A stretch of DNA of 64,000 bases. Origin: an uncultured Acetatifactor sp. (GTDB lineage Bacteria > Bacillota > Clostridia > Lachnospirales > Lachnospiraceae). The position numbers and the translations under genes were made by a program. Position 1 is the stretch's first letter. Every line of letters starts with the position of its first letter. The notes beneath the pieces are model-generated. The model was not told where the DNA came from. It searched no databases and saw only the letters and a list, made by a program, of their open reading frames with translations. The stretch covers positions 1 to 64,000 of the forward strand of contig NZ_CAJUCP010000012.1 of the NCBI RefSeq assembly GCF_910585425.1. Direction: 5' to 3'. Of the stretch, positions 25,373 through 35,221 are shown in pieces.

Positions 25373-26305
25373 ATGGAAATAGTGTCATTGTTCAGCGGAG
25401 CCGGGGGGCTGGACTTAGGCTTGATACAGGCGGGAAACAAAGTAATCTGGGCGAACGATATCGACAGGGATGCTGTGGCCACCTACAGAGAGAATATAGG
25501 GAATCACATTGTCTGTGATGACATCAGGAACATTGATGTAGCAGCCGTTCCGACTGCAGATGTGGTGGTGGGAGGATTCCCCTGCCAGGGGTTCTCACAG
25601 GCCAATCGGCTTAGAGAGCTGGATGATGACAGGAACCAGCTATATAAATTTTTTTATCAGGTAATCAAGGCAAAGCAGCCGGACTTCTTCATAGCGGAGA
25701 ATGTGAAAGGCATATTGAGCTTAGGAAAGGGAGCGGCCATCAGGCAGATTGTTGCCGATTTTGAGGAAGCCGGATATCTGACGGATATTCATTTGGTGAA
25801 TATGGCAGATTATGGGGTGCCTCAGACCAGACAGCGTGTGTTCATAATCGGCCAGAAAAAAAGCCTGGGCGATGAAATGCTTTTTCATTTTCCGGTGGCG
25901 ACCCATTCCAGGGACGGGGCGAACAAGTGGATATCAATCAGACAGGCAATAGGCCATTTCCCGGATCCAGATTCGGAGCACAATGTGCCAAACCACATAT
26001 ATTCCGCATATAAGGTTACTTACAGAAACTTCACAGGGCATCGCAGGACAGATTCGGAGAAGCCATCGCCTACGATTCTGGCCAGAGGCAACGGAAAAGG
26101 AGGGGTCTGCGCGATTCCGCATTACAATGAAAAGCGCAGACTGACCATACGGGAGAGCGCAAGTGTCCAGACATTTCCAGAAGACTTTCATTTTGTGGGC
26201 ACTATGAATTCGTGCTACAGGCAGATAGGAAATGCGGTTCCCGTGTTGTTTGCAAAGAAGCTTGGCGAGGAATTAATCAGATTAGGAGCGATAATGAAGA
26301 CATGA
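25373..26305 (+). CDS. DNA (cytosine-5) methyltransferase, first copy
   Basis: A 310-residue C5-cytosine DNA methyltransferase. Motif I SLFSGAGGLDLG opens the protein, followed by the catalytic GGFPCQGFS, ENVKG, PQTRQRVFIIG and the C-terminal GNAVPVLF. The target-recognition segment between motifs VIII and IX is short. The frame begins far upstream, but MEIVSLFSG with AAAGGTGA ahead is the natural start. It overlaps the second methyltransferase by four bases (ATGA). Base composition is lower in GC than the flanking housekeeping genes. With the HNH gene it forms a type II-like restriction-modification set; the site is unknown. Confidence 0.93.
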   Translation: MEIVSLFSGAGGLDLGLIQAGNKVIWANDIDRDAVATYRENIGNHIVCDDIRNIDVAAVPTADVVVGGFPCQGFSQANRLRELDDDRNQLYKFFYQVIKAKQPDFFIAENVKGILSLGKGAAIRQIVADFEEAGYLTDIHLVNMADYGVPQTRQRVFIIGQKKSLGDEMLFHFPVATHSRDGANKWISIRQAIGHFPDPDSEHNVPNHIYSAYKVTYRNFTGHRRTDSEKPSPTILARGNGKGGVCAIPHYNEKRRLTIRESASVQTFPEDFHFVGTMNSCYRQIGNAVPVLFAKKLGEELIRLGAIMKT

Positions 26306-27225
26306 AGGTAGTATCACTGTTCAGCGGAGCCGGGGGCCTGGATCTGGGATTCAAAATGGCCGGACATGAGATTATATGGGCCAATGATTTGTATGAAGAT
26401 GCTGTGGAGACATACAGGCGCAATCTGGGGGACCACATTGTTTGCAAAGATATCAGGGAGATAGAGGACAGCGATGTCCCGGACTGTGATATCATGATAG
26501 GGGGATTCCCCTGCCAGGGGTTTTCGGTGGCAAATATGAATCGGCATGAGGGTGATGAGAGAAATGAACTGTATAAACAGCTCCTCAGGCTGGTGGGTGC
26601 AAAAAAGCCCAAGTTTTTCCTGGCAGAGAATGTGAAAGGCATCACCAATCTGGCTGGCGGCAAGGTTTTCTCCATGATTCTGGATGATTTTAAGAAGATT
26701 GGGTACAGGGTGAAGCATGAAGTGATGAATGCCGCGGATTTCGGGGTGCCCCAGACCAGGCAGCGGGTCATCATCGTTGGGGTGCAGGAGGATGTGCCTT
26801 TTGAATATGATTTCCCAAAACCGACCCATGACAGAGACGGAAAAAATGGGCTGCCGCATTGGGTCTCAGTGGGGGAAGCCATGTCGGAGATTCCCGATCC
26901 GGATAAGCCCAATGACCTGCCAAATCATGTTTACTCAAAATATAAGCTGCATTTCAATGGGTATCTGGGCCATCGCCCATTAAATCCTGACAAGCCTGCA
27001 CCAACGGTGACCGCCCGCGGTGACAACAAGGGAGGAGTTGTCATACTGCCGCATCCCAACGGATGCAGAAGGATGTCCTGCAGGGAATTGGCTACTGTGC
27101 AGAGTTTTCCGCTGGAATATGTATTCTGCGGCAATAACTCTTCCATATACAGGCAGATTGGCAATGCAGTGCCGCCATTGCTGGGATATGCGGTGGCCTG
27201 TGGATTCACGAAATACAAGGGGTGA
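26302..27225 (+). CDS. DNA (cytosine-5) methyltransferase, second copy
   Basis: A 307-residue paralogue of the preceding enzyme, with the same layout: VVSLFSGAGGLDLG, GGFPCQGFSV, ENVKG, PQTRQRVIIVG and GNAVPPLLG. Large parts align with the first copy without gaps (for instance the segment around WANDLYEDAVETYRRNLG), but the target-recognition region differs. Start codon ATG overlaps the stop of the first copy. Two C5 methyltransferases for one nuclease usually mean an asymmetric site, one enzyme per strand; this is inference. Confidence 0.93.
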   Translation: MKVVSLFSGAGGLDLGFKMAGHEIIWANDLYEDAVETYRRNLGDHIVCKDIREIEDSDVPDCDIMIGGFPCQGFSVANMNRHEGDERNELYKQLLRLVGAKKPKFFLAENVKGITNLAGGKVFSMILDDFKKIGYRVKHEVMNAADFGVPQTRQRVIIVGVQEDVPFEYDFPKPTHDRDGKNGLPHWVSVGEAMSEIPDPDKPNDLPNHVYSKYKLHFNGYLGHRPLNPDKPAPTVTARGDNKGGVVILPHPNGCRRMSCRELATVQSFPLEYVFCGNNSSIYRQIGNAVPPLLGYAVACGFTKYKG

Positions 27226-27231
27226 TGAACG

Positions 27232-28494
27232 ATGCTGGAAAAGGATTTTATACCACAGAAACCGTTTCCGAACTTCAAGTGGAAATGGGCATCACTGCAA
27301 TGCACAGAGGGATTGAACGACCCGGTTGTTTTGCTGGGGATTCTGTTCCGAATGAGAAAGCTGGAGCCTTTGGGCGTAAAATACAGTTCGCAGGAATTTG
27401 CAGATGAATTGATAGATTTGTCCAATGCGATTCAGGGTACGGGCATTGGCGTGGATTTGGCCGGGCGGACTGGGGAGCGCAATATCATCAGGAATTCAGG
27501 ACAGTACTGGAGAGCGGTGGGGCTGCTTGAGCCTGGAGAGCGTTCGGGGAAAATCCGGCTGACAAATTTTGGACGCAGAGTTGCAGATCATGATATCTCA
27601 CAGACAGAATTTGCCGCCATTACAGTGCAGACGTTCAAGCTCCCTAATCCTCAGGTGCAGAGCGCTGCAGAGTGCAGGAAATGGATTGACAATGGCTTGG
27701 CGCTATATCCGTTAAGACTTTTGCTGGATATCCTGTGCCAGCTGCAGAGGAGGGGAGAGGGGTTCCTTACTACGGAGGAACTGGTTAAGATTGTCATACC
27801 ACTTTCAGGCAGCAAGGCGCGGCTGCAGGATTATGTCAATTTTATTATATGGTTTCGGGCAGGGGATATCTCGCTGGGTGGATGGCCGGACTGCTGTCCT
27901 GATGCCAATGACATGAGGATTGCCAGAGAGTATCTGCTGTTTTTGAAAAATTATGGGTATGTTGAATTTGTATCAGGCGACAATCGACTTGAAGAAAGAT
28001 ATGTAATAAATGAAGTCTTAGTGGACGAGATAAAAAGTCTGATAAGGACAATGCCGCAAAGCGAATCTTTCTCACTGGCATTGGCGGACATCCGCTCTAC
28101 AGAAGTCACATCAGAATTTGAAAGGAAAAGAGTGCGTCTTTCCATTTCCAATACGGCCCGCCCGAACCAGGCCCATTTTAGAAGAGTGGTTCTACAGGCC
28201 TGTGGCAGATGCGTGATTTCCAATGTCACTATGCCGGAGGTGCTGGAGGCGGCGCATATAAAGCCTTTCAAATATAAAGGTGAAGATACAGTAGCAAACG
28301 GGTTTGCGATGCGGACGGATATCCATACATTGTTTGACGCGGGTCATTTAAGGATAGCTGTGGACGGAACGGTAGAGCTTTCCACCAGGGCAAGGATGGA
28401 TTATGGCGCGGCCATTCCGCCGAGGATTGTGATACCGGATTTTATTGACAGAGAATTCTTGAAATGGCGCTGGGATAACTACAACGGGTTATAA
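27232..28494 (+). CDS. HNH restriction endonuclease of the two-methyltransferase system
   Basis: A 420-residue protein. The C-terminal 110 residues form an HNH nuclease domain: CVISNVTMPEVLEAAHIKP, then NGFAMRTDIHTLFDAGHL. The N-terminal 300 residues show no family that I recognise; they include winged-helix-like segments (GLLEPGERSGKIRLTNFGRRV) likely used for DNA recognition. It begins seven bases after the second methyltransferase and ends convergent with the SGNH gene. Gene order and the HNH fold make it the cognate restriction enzyme by context. Confidence 0.85.
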   Translation: MLEKDFIPQKPFPNFKWKWASLQCTEGLNDPVVLLGILFRMRKLEPLGVKYSSQEFADELIDLSNAIQGTGIGVDLAGRTGERNIIRNSGQYWRAVGLLEPGERSGKIRLTNFGRRVADHDISQTEFAAITVQTFKLPNPQVQSAAECRKWIDNGLALYPLRLLLDILCQLQRRGEGFLTTEELVKIVIPLSGSKARLQDYVNFIIWFRAGDISLGGWPDCCPDANDMRIAREYLLFLKNYGYVEFVSGDNRLEERYVINEVLVDEIKSLIRTMPQSESFSLALADIRSTEVTSEFERKRVRLSISNTARPNQAHFRRVVLQACGRCVISNVTMPEVLEAAHIKPFKYKGEDTVANGFAMRTDIHTLFDAGHLRIAVDGTVELSTRARMDYGAAIPPRIVIPDFIDREFLKWRWDNYNGL

Positions 28495-28507
28495 AACAAT
28501 ACTGCGA

Positions 28508-29467
28508 TTATGGCACGGGATTCGTTTCAGGGCAGCGCAACGGGCTGAGGATCAGGCTGTCCAGCAGGGCGCTGCCCGCATAGGCTTCCCGGATCGTCCT
28601 GTCCATGGCCTCCCTGGTGGCGTGCTCTCCGCTGAAATGGCTCAGATCCTCGCTCCATGCGTCTGGATAGTAGCAGATGGCATCGAAGAAGTCCGGATAT
28701 ACGGTGCTCATCCAGGTGTCCCCGTAGCCTTCTGCCAGTTCCTCTACCTGCTCCCGGAAGGACTCCGAGCAGGGGGAGGGGTATAAATGTAATTTCACGT
28801 CTTTTTCTACGCAAAAATCATATAGCTTCTTCACATACTGGTCTGCTATCTCGAAGGGGGACGACTGCACATAGGGTTCCCTTTCCAGGCTGATATAGCT
28901 CAGGACCAGCTTCCGCAGAACCGGAGAGTCCTCTGTCAGGCTGACGATTCCCTTTTGCATGAGGATGCTGCCATAGATGTCCTCCATGGCGTCCAGCGTG
29001 TTCCTGTCAAGGTATTGTAATGTGTCCGTCTCCGCATAGGTCATGACGGCGTACCGATAACTCCATTCCGTGTCCAGGGTCCGGGTCAGGGGCATGGGGT
29101 GCATGATCAGGAAGACATCCGTGGCGTCCGGATGGCAGCTCAGGTATTCCCGGGCCAGCAGATACTGTCCTGTGATCATGAGGGCGGCATTGGTGGCCTG
29201 GATGCTCATCTGAGGATTGTATTCCTGCAGACCGGAGAATATCTGCCGGCAGATGCTGTCGCCGATGATGAGCTGCGTGGTCCGGTCAGGGGTCCTGGCC
29301 TGTTCAAAATAGGGGAGCATCTCGTTTTCATCCATGAAGTCCCGGCTGTGGGTCCAGCCCGCGATGATCTGCCGGTAAGGCTCCCTGGCAGACAGCAGCA
29401 GGAGGCCTGCGCAGAGCGCTGACACAAGGAGGAGGAACAGAAGCCCTTTTGCATACAGTTTCTTCAT
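28508..29467 (-). CDS. SGNH-hydrolase-like membrane-anchored partner of the MBOAT protein
   Basis: A 319-residue protein with an N-terminal membrane anchor (GLLFLLLVSALCAGLLLL). LIIGDSICRQ resembles the GDS block with the nucleophile Ser, and near the C-terminus DLSHFSGEHA gives an Asp-x-x-His pair as in DltD/AlgX-type acyl carriers. It follows the MBOAT gene, 50 bp away on the same strand, so it probably completes an envelope O-acyl transfer system outside the membrane. ATG at 29467 has an AGGTG site; 29491 is an alternative. The glycan acceptor is unknown. Confidence 0.75.
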   Translation of the reverse strand: MKKLYAKGLLFLLLVSALCAGLLLLSAREPYRQIIAGWTHSRDFMDENEMLPYFEQARTPDRTTQLIIGDSICRQIFSGLQEYNPQMSIQATNAALMITGQYLLAREYLSCHPDATDVFLIMHPMPLTRTLDTEWSYRYAVMTYAETDTLQYLDRNTLDAMEDIYGSILMQKGIVSLTEDSPVLRKLVLSYISLEREPYVQSSPFEIADQYVKKLYDFCVEKDVKLHLYPSPCSESFREQVEELAEGYGDTWMSTVYPDFFDAICYYPDAWSEDLSHFSGEHATREAMDRTIREAYAGSALLDSLILSPLRCPETNPVP

Positions 29468-29517
29468 AATAAACACCTGAATCCCTTTCATAGCTGCCTT
29501 CCGGTCCGAAGGCTTAC

Positions 29518-30924
29518 TCAGAACCGCTCATAGAGAAAGGTCGATGCCGCCTGGCCGTAGTTCTGCACCACTGTCAGCAGGATCAACAGGGTGAGGGCTA
29601 TGCAGACGCCCCAACGGACGACCACATTTACCCTGCGGGCCGAGAACTCCGCCAGGGACAACTTCCTCTCATGCAGGAAATCCACAAGGAATACGCCCAG
29701 GATCCCCAGCAGTACGGACACCAGGCCGAAACGGCTGCCGCCCAGCAGGTAGGAGCCATAATACGTCATTTCCCCCAGGCCGAAGTGGAACACGATCCGG
29801 TTCAGGATCGAAAGGGCATGTCCCAGAGAATCGGCCCGGAAGAAGAGCCAGGCGAAATCCGCCAGGGCAAAGGTGGACAACATGCCCGCCGCACGGCAAA
29901 GCGGCGATTTTCTCCGGGCAGCCGCATCCTGTCCTCCCGCTTTTCCGCGGGCGATGTCGCCCAAAATCTGATAGGCTCCGTGGAGCGCTCCCCAGAGGAG
30001 GAAATTGGCGCCGGAGCCGTGCCACAGGCCGCTGACCAGGAAGGTGAGCATCAGGTTCAGGTACTTCCGGCCCTTTCCCTTCCGGTTCCCGCCCAGGGGG
30101 ATGTACACATAATCCCGTAGCCAGGAGGAAAGGCTGATGTGCCAGCGGTTCCAGAAATCCCCGATGGATGCGGCGAAATAGGGCTGGGAAAAGTTGTCCG
30201 CCAGGTCGAAGCCCAGCAGCCGCCCCGCGCCGATCGCCAGCGCGCTGTATCCGGCGAAGTCGCAGTATAGCTGGATGCCGTACAGGATCGTGGCCCACAG
30301 CAGGGTGGCCCCGGGCATATCCTGGCTGCTTCCATAGGCGAAAGCCACCATGCCGCCCAGCCTGTCCGCCACCACCAGCTTCAGCAGATAGCCCCACAGC
30401 AGACAGTACAGGCCGGAGCGGGCCCTGGAATAATCGAAGTCCCGCCCCTCCCGGAGCTGCTGCAGAAGCCCCGTCCCTCTCTGGATGGGGCCTGAGATGA
30501 CCGTGGGGAAGAAGGACAGGAACGCGGCATATCTGAGGAGGTTCCTCTCGGCGGGGATCTGCCCCCTGTACACATCGATCGTATATCCGATGGACTGGAG
30601 GGTATAGAACGAAATCCCCAGGGGGACGAAGCCCGCTTTCCCAAAAGAGCCCCGGAAGAAAAGCAGGCAGGATACCTGCAGCAAAATGCCGCATCCCAGA
30701 AGGAGCTTCCGGCGGCGAAGGGCTCCGCCCTCCAGAAGCAGGCCCGCGGCGTAGGAGACCAGGATGCAGAAAAACAGTCCCACAGCGTACCTCACATCTG
30801 TGGAGAGGTAGAAAAAGCAGCTTGCCGCAAGCAGCCAGAGATACCTCCGCCTCCGGGGAAGCATGAAATTGACGAATACCACAAGGGGCATGAAAAGGAT
30901 AAAGGAAAAAGAGTTCAATGACAT
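29518..30924 (-). CDS. MBOAT-family O-acyltransferase
   Basis: Polytopic membrane enzyme of the AlgI/DltB type that moves acyl groups across the membrane for O-acylation of a surface polymer. The 468 residues have many membrane segments, FFPTVISGPIQR, YCDFAGYSALAIG, SFWNRWHISLSSWLRDYVY-type sequence with the conserved His, and the catalytic-region LWHGSGANFLLWG. AGGAG precedes ATG 30924; the frame reaches back to 31071 but that part runs through the promoter. Operon partner of the SGNH-like gene. Confidence 0.92.
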   Translation of the reverse strand: MSLNSFSFILFMPLVVFVNFMLPRRRRYLWLLAASCFFYLSTDVRYAVGLFFCILVSYAAGLLLEGGALRRRKLLLGCGILLQVSCLLFFRGSFGKAGFVPLGISFYTLQSIGYTIDVYRGQIPAERNLLRYAAFLSFFPTVISGPIQRGTGLLQQLREGRDFDYSRARSGLYCLLWGYLLKLVVADRLGGMVAFAYGSSQDMPGATLLWATILYGIQLYCDFAGYSALAIGAGRLLGFDLADNFSQPYFAASIGDFWNRWHISLSSWLRDYVYIPLGGNRKGKGRKYLNLMLTFLVSGLWHGSGANFLLWGALHGAYQILGDIARGKAGGQDAAARRKSPLCRAAGMLSTFALADFAWLFFRADSLGHALSILNRIVFHFGLGEMTYYGSYLLGGSRFGLVSVLLGILGVFLVDFLHERKLSLAEFSARRVNVVVRWGVCIALTLLILLTVVQNYGQAASTFLYERF

Positions 30925-30973
30925 TTTGGCGGCTCCTGTCCTGTTGTTGCGTATTTTGTGAGAACCGTAGCTT

Positions 30974-31002
30974 ATTGTATCAGACAGATTTTGCTTTGTC
31001 AA
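30974..31002 (-). promoter_or_regulatory. Near-perfect promoter of the MBOAT-SGNH operon
   Basis: On the minus strand: TTGACA, 17-base spacer, TACAAT, placed 50 bases before the MBOAT ATG. Confidence 0.8.
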
Positions 31003-31020
31003 TGGATCCTGCGGACAGTG

Positions 31021-31076
31021 AATTGTCAGAAATATTGACAAATGCGGTGGAATAGACAAATTATCTGACAATTGCC
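31021..31076. promoter_or_regulatory. Cluster of TTGTCA/TGACAA inverted repeats
   Basis: Immediately upstream of the MBOAT promoter lie TTGTCA-N7-TGACAA and further copies (TAGACAAATT, CTGACAATTG). Such a set of half-sites looks like a regulator binding region between the MBOAT operon and the divergent glycosyltransferase. The regulator is unknown. Confidence 0.45.
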
Positions 31077-31251
31077 GCAGCGATGCCCCGCAGAAAATTC
31101 AATAGACGCTGCCGGGAAAATGTGTTAAGATTTTTACATACGACAATCGGCATGTGGAGAGGGAACCTATGGCAAGGACAGTGGGCGCCGGACATCAGGA
31201 CAGGGAGGCCCATGATACGTTCTTGCTGCCATTATGCGGGGAGGACATCGC

Positions 31252-32082
31252 ATGAAGATATCTGTGATCACAGTATGCCTGAATTCCGGAGAGAAGCTGT
31301 CTGCCACATTGGACAGCATCCTGGGGCAGGGCTGTCAGGATGTGGAAGTGATATTGAAGGACGGGGGCAGCACGGACGGCTCCGTGGAGCGGTGGAAACA
31401 GGAGAATGCCTCCCGGCCCGGCGCTGAGAGGGTCAGGATCATCGTGGAGGAGGACAGGGGCATCTACGATGCCATGAACCAGGCGGTGGCGCACGCTGCC
31501 GGGGACTTCCTGTTGTTTTTGAACTGCGGCGATCTGCTGGCGGACGGCAGCGTCCTGGAGCGGATTCTTGCGGCGCTGGAGGAAGAGGAACAGGCCGGGA
31601 CGGACATGGACAGGCTGGTGCTGTACGGGGATACCAAGGGGGAGAAGAACGATGTGACCATCGCCTCCCCGCCGGAGATCACAGGCTTCGCCTGCTACCG
31701 GAACATCCCCTGCCACCAGTCCTGCTTCTACAGCGCCGCGCTGTGCAGAGAGAAGCCCTATGATCTGCGGTACAGGATCCGGGCGGACTACGACCATTTC
31801 CTCTGGTGCTTCTACCGGGCGAGGGCGAAGACGCGGCATATGGGCTTCCCGGTGGCGGTCTACGAAGGGGGAGGCTTTTCGGAGAAGCGGGAGAACAAGG
31901 CCCTGGACAGGCAGGAGCACCGGGAGATCACCGGGAAATATATGGGAAGAGGGGAACTGTTCCGGTATCGGGCAATCATGGCCTGCAGCCTGGCCCCCCT
32001 GCGGACGGCCATGGCGGAGAGCCGCCTGTTCTCCGGAGTCTATCACTGGCTGAAAGGAAAGATCTACAGGCGTAAGGCGTAG
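31252..32082 (+). CDS. Family 2 glycosyltransferase
   Basis: A 276-residue GT-A-fold glycosyltransferase: ISVITVCLNSGEKLSATLDSIL at the start, then KDGGSTDGSVE, RGIYDAMNQAVAHAAGDFLLFLNCGD and RADYDHFLW. It resembles enzymes that add a sugar to surface polysaccharide precursors. GGGGAGG lies seven bases before the ATG. Divergent from the MBOAT operon and monocistronic. Donor and acceptor cannot be read from the sequence. Confidence 0.88.
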   Translation: MKISVITVCLNSGEKLSATLDSILGQGCQDVEVILKDGGSTDGSVERWKQENASRPGAERVRIIVEEDRGIYDAMNQAVAHAAGDFLLFLNCGDLLADGSVLERILAALEEEEQAGTDMDRLVLYGDTKGEKNDVTIASPPEITGFACYRNIPCHQSCFYSAALCREKPYDLRYRIRADYDHFLWCFYRARAKTRHMGFPVAVYEGGGFSEKRENKALDRQEHREITGKYMGRGELFRYRAIMACSLAPLRTAMAESRLFSGVYHWLKGKIYRRKA

Positions 32083-32261
32083 CTGCCCTGTCCTGCTGTT
32101 TAGGAACCTGGAGCGATTCAGGGTGTATGTGCATGTGGCAAAGTGCATGGAATTTAGGGCATGAGGCACGGGTGAGCAATGGCATGAGAAAGGGCAATGG
32201 CACGAGCTTCCCGAAAAAGAGATGATGGTTTTAGAAAAATACCCATAGAAGGAGAGACATT

Positions 32262-35093
32262 ATGACAGTATTACATTTAAGGGACAATTGGACATTGACT
32301 GTCCTTGGGGAGAATGTATACAATATTCCGAATACCCCTATCGATACAAAAGTCCCGTCCACAGTATACGGGACGCTGCTGGAGAAGGGCCTGATGCCGG
32401 ATCCCTACTACCGGGACAACGAGCTGAAGGCTACCCGGCTCATGGAGAACGACTTCGCCTATGAGACCACATTTACACTGGATGGCAAGGACAGGGAGGC
32501 GGACAGGCTGTTCCTGCGCTTCGATGGCATCGATACCCTGGCGGATGTGTACCTGGACGGAGAGCTTTTAGGAACCGCGTACAATATGAACCGCGTGTGG
32601 GAGTACGACATCACGGCCCAGGTGAAGGACGATGAAGAGGATACAGTGTATCACCTGAAAGTAGTCCTCCATTCCCCCACCCGCTATATCAGCCAGGAAA
32701 ACGAGAGATGCCCCGTGGGCGGCTCCACGGACGCCATGCCCGGATTTTCCCACCTGCGCAAGGCGGCCTGCATGTTCGGGTGGGACTGGGGCCCCAGGCT
32801 CCCGGATGCCGGGCTGTTCCGGGAGGTCACGGTCCAGAGGGTAAAGACGGCGCGTATCGCCCAGGTCTACATAACCCAGCAGCATGAAATCGCGGAGCGG
32901 ACAGCCCAGGGCAACCGGGTTTCGTCAGTGCGGCTGACTGCGGACGCGGAGATTGAATGGATGCCGGAGGCGGGGGATGCGCTCCTGAAGCTGGCAGTGT
33001 ACGTGACAGGGCCTGACGGGGCTGTATTGTCCGGGGAGAGCGGGGCAGTCAGCGCCGCCATCGACAGCGCGCCCTCCGGGAACCTGACGGACTTAAACAG
33101 CGGCCTGCGGAGCAGCCATGTCCGGGCGGAGCTTACGGTGTCCGACCCGCAGCTATGGTGGCCAAACGGATACGGAGAGCAGCCCCTGTACCGGGTGGAA
33201 GCTCTGCTGGTATCTGCACAGGATGCCTGTGGAGAGGCCGGTGTGAATCCGTGTCGGGACGCAGACAGGGAGGACAGTGGAAAGCCTGGCCAGGAGGCAG
33301 GCGGAATATCCCACCCCCTGGACATCTGGCAGAAGCGTATAGGCCTGCGCACCATGACGGTGAACACGGATCCGCTGCCGGAGGAGACCTGGGATGCCCA
33401 CCTGACCGACCAGGTCCAGGACTTAGACGACGGAACTGACGTAGTCATGAGCCACGGGAACCGGAAAATCCTCATGGTGGACAGGAAGGGCGAAAAGCTC
33501 CCGGGCCGGAACTTCGCCTTTGAGGTCAACGGCCTACAGATCTTCGCCATGGGCGCGGACTACATACCGGAGGACAATATCCTCACCCGGCAGACAAGAG
33601 AGCGCACGGACATGCTGCTTGCCTCTGCCCAGGAGGCCCACCACAACTGCATCCGCATCTGGGGCGGAGGCTATTTCCCGGACGACTTCTTCTACGATGT
33701 CTGCGACGAGAGGGGCCTGGTGATCTGGCACGACTTCATGTTCGCCTGCGCCTCCTACGAGCTGAGCGATGCCTTCGAGGCCAATGTCTCCGCGGAGATC
33801 CGCCAGAACATCCGTAGGCTCCGCTCCCATCCCAGCATCGGCCTGTGGTGCGGCAACAACGAGATGGAGACGGAATACGAGATGAAATTCTCGGTGAAGT
33901 CCAAGAAGCAGTTCTACGACTATATCCGCCTGTACGAATACATCATCCCCAAAATCGTGGAGCAGGAAGACCCGCAGACATTCTACTGGCCCTCCTCCCC
34001 CAGCTCCGGCGGGAATTTCGAGAACAGCAACGCCGAGAACGTGGGAGATGTGCACTACTGGGGCGTCTGGCACGGCAACGAGCCCTTTACGGCTTACCGG
34101 AAGCACCACTACCGCTTCCTGTCGGAGTTCGGCTTCCAGTCCTTCCCGGCCCTGCAGACCGTCCGCCGGTTCACGGAACCCCAGGACAGGAACGTGTATT
34201 CCCGGGTCATGGAGCTGCACCAGAGGAACACCTCGGCCAACGGCAAGATTTTGAACTACCTGTCCCAGACCTACCTCTATCCCAGGGATTTCGACCAGCT
34301 GCTCTACTGCTCCCAGTTGCTCCAGGCCGAGGCCATCCGCTATGGGGTGGAGCATTTCAGGCGGTTCAGGGGAACCTGCATGGGCACCGTGGTATGGCAG
34401 CTCAACGACATCTGGCCCGTGGCCAGTTGGGCCAGCCTGGACTATTACGGGAACTGGAAGGCCCTGCACTATGCGGAAAAGCGCATGTTCGCGCCGCTGC
34501 TGCTGTCCTGCGAGGAGCATGGGGAGATTGACCAGAAGCCCTTCGTGAACACCCTGCCCCGGCCCATAGACTTAAGCGCCGACCTCCATGTGGCCAACGA
34601 GACAGGGGAGCCTGTGAGCGGCATCGTGAAGTGGGCCCTGCGCCTGCCGGATTCTTCGGTGGTCAGGCAGGGAGAGTTCGAAGTCACCGCCCCCGCCTAC
34701 GGAGGAGCCTGGCTGCCGCACTTGGACTGCAACGACATAGACCCGCTGAAGGTGCACCTGGAGTACGGACTGTATGTGGATGGAACAAATGTATCATCCG
34801 GAACCACGCTGTTCTGCGCCCCGAAGCACTATGGCTTCTTAGACCCGGAGCTTAAGGTCTGCGTGGAGGGGGACAGGGTGACGGTGACGGCCGCCAACTA
34901 TGCGAAATCCGTCAGCGTGGAGACAGAGACAGGAATCCTGCGCCTGGACGACAATTTTGTAGACATGGAGGCCGGCAGCAGGACCTTCCGCATCCTTCCC
35001 GGCCGGGACTTCACGGAAGGGAAGGAAGCCGCCGCAGAGGTTTCCGGGGCTTACAGGGCCAGGAGCGTGTATGATATTTCCGATCATGTGTGA
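32262..35093 (+). CDS. Beta-mannosidase, glycoside hydrolase family 2
   Basis: A 943-residue GH2 enzyme that removes terminal beta-mannose from mannan or N-glycan fragments. The N-terminal jelly-roll has RFDGIDTLADVYLDGE and CMFGWDWGPRLPD, followed by the Ig-like domain (DPQLWWPNGYGEQPLY) and the TIM barrel. Catalytic acid/base is E534 in WCGNNE and the nucleophile is E622 in SEFGFQS, both in beta-mannosidase context. There is no signal peptide, so it is probably cytoplasmic and acts on imported oligosaccharides. AGAAGGAGAG precedes the ATG. Residues about 345-360 form a charged insert. Confidence 0.93.
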   Translation: MTVLHLRDNWTLTVLGENVYNIPNTPIDTKVPSTVYGTLLEKGLMPDPYYRDNELKATRLMENDFAYETTFTLDGKDREADRLFLRFDGIDTLADVYLDGELLGTAYNMNRVWEYDITAQVKDDEEDTVYHLKVVLHSPTRYISQENERCPVGGSTDAMPGFSHLRKAACMFGWDWGPRLPDAGLFREVTVQRVKTARIAQVYITQQHEIAERTAQGNRVSSVRLTADAEIEWMPEAGDALLKLAVYVTGPDGAVLSGESGAVSAAIDSAPSGNLTDLNSGLRSSHVRAELTVSDPQLWWPNGYGEQPLYRVEALLVSAQDACGEAGVNPCRDADREDSGKPGQEAGGISHPLDIWQKRIGLRTMTVNTDPLPEETWDAHLTDQVQDLDDGTDVVMSHGNRKILMVDRKGEKLPGRNFAFEVNGLQIFAMGADYIPEDNILTRQTRERTDMLLASAQEAHHNCIRIWGGGYFPDDFFYDVCDERGLVIWHDFMFACASYELSDAFEANVSAEIRQNIRRLRSHPSIGLWCGNNEMETEYEMKFSVKSKKQFYDYIRLYEYIIPKIVEQEDPQTFYWPSSPSSGGNFENSNAENVGDVHYWGVWHGNEPFTAYRKHHYRFLSEFGFQSFPALQTVRRFTEPQDRNVYSRVMELHQRNTSANGKILNYLSQTYLYPRDFDQLLYCSQLLQAEAIRYGVEHFRRFRGTCMGTVVWQLNDIWPVASWASLDYYGNWKALHYAEKRMFAPLLLSCEEHGEIDQKPFVNTLPRPIDLSADLHVANETGEPVSGIVKWALRLPDSSVVRQGEFEVTAPAYGGAWLPHLDCNDIDPLKVHLEYGLYVDGTNVSSGTTLFCAPKHYGFLDPELKVCVEGDRVTVTAANYAKSVSVETETGILRLDDNFVDMEAGSRTFRILPGRDFTEGKEAAAEVSGAYRARSVYDISDHV

Positions 35094-35221
35094 GCCGGAT
35101 TCAGGAGAGGGCATAGAGCCGAGAGGGGCTTAAGCGGCGGTAAAACCGGGATATGTGTGGAATGCTGAATGCGGCACAAAGTGTATGCTGCCGATAAGAC
35201 CAGGCAGGGAGAGACAAAAGG

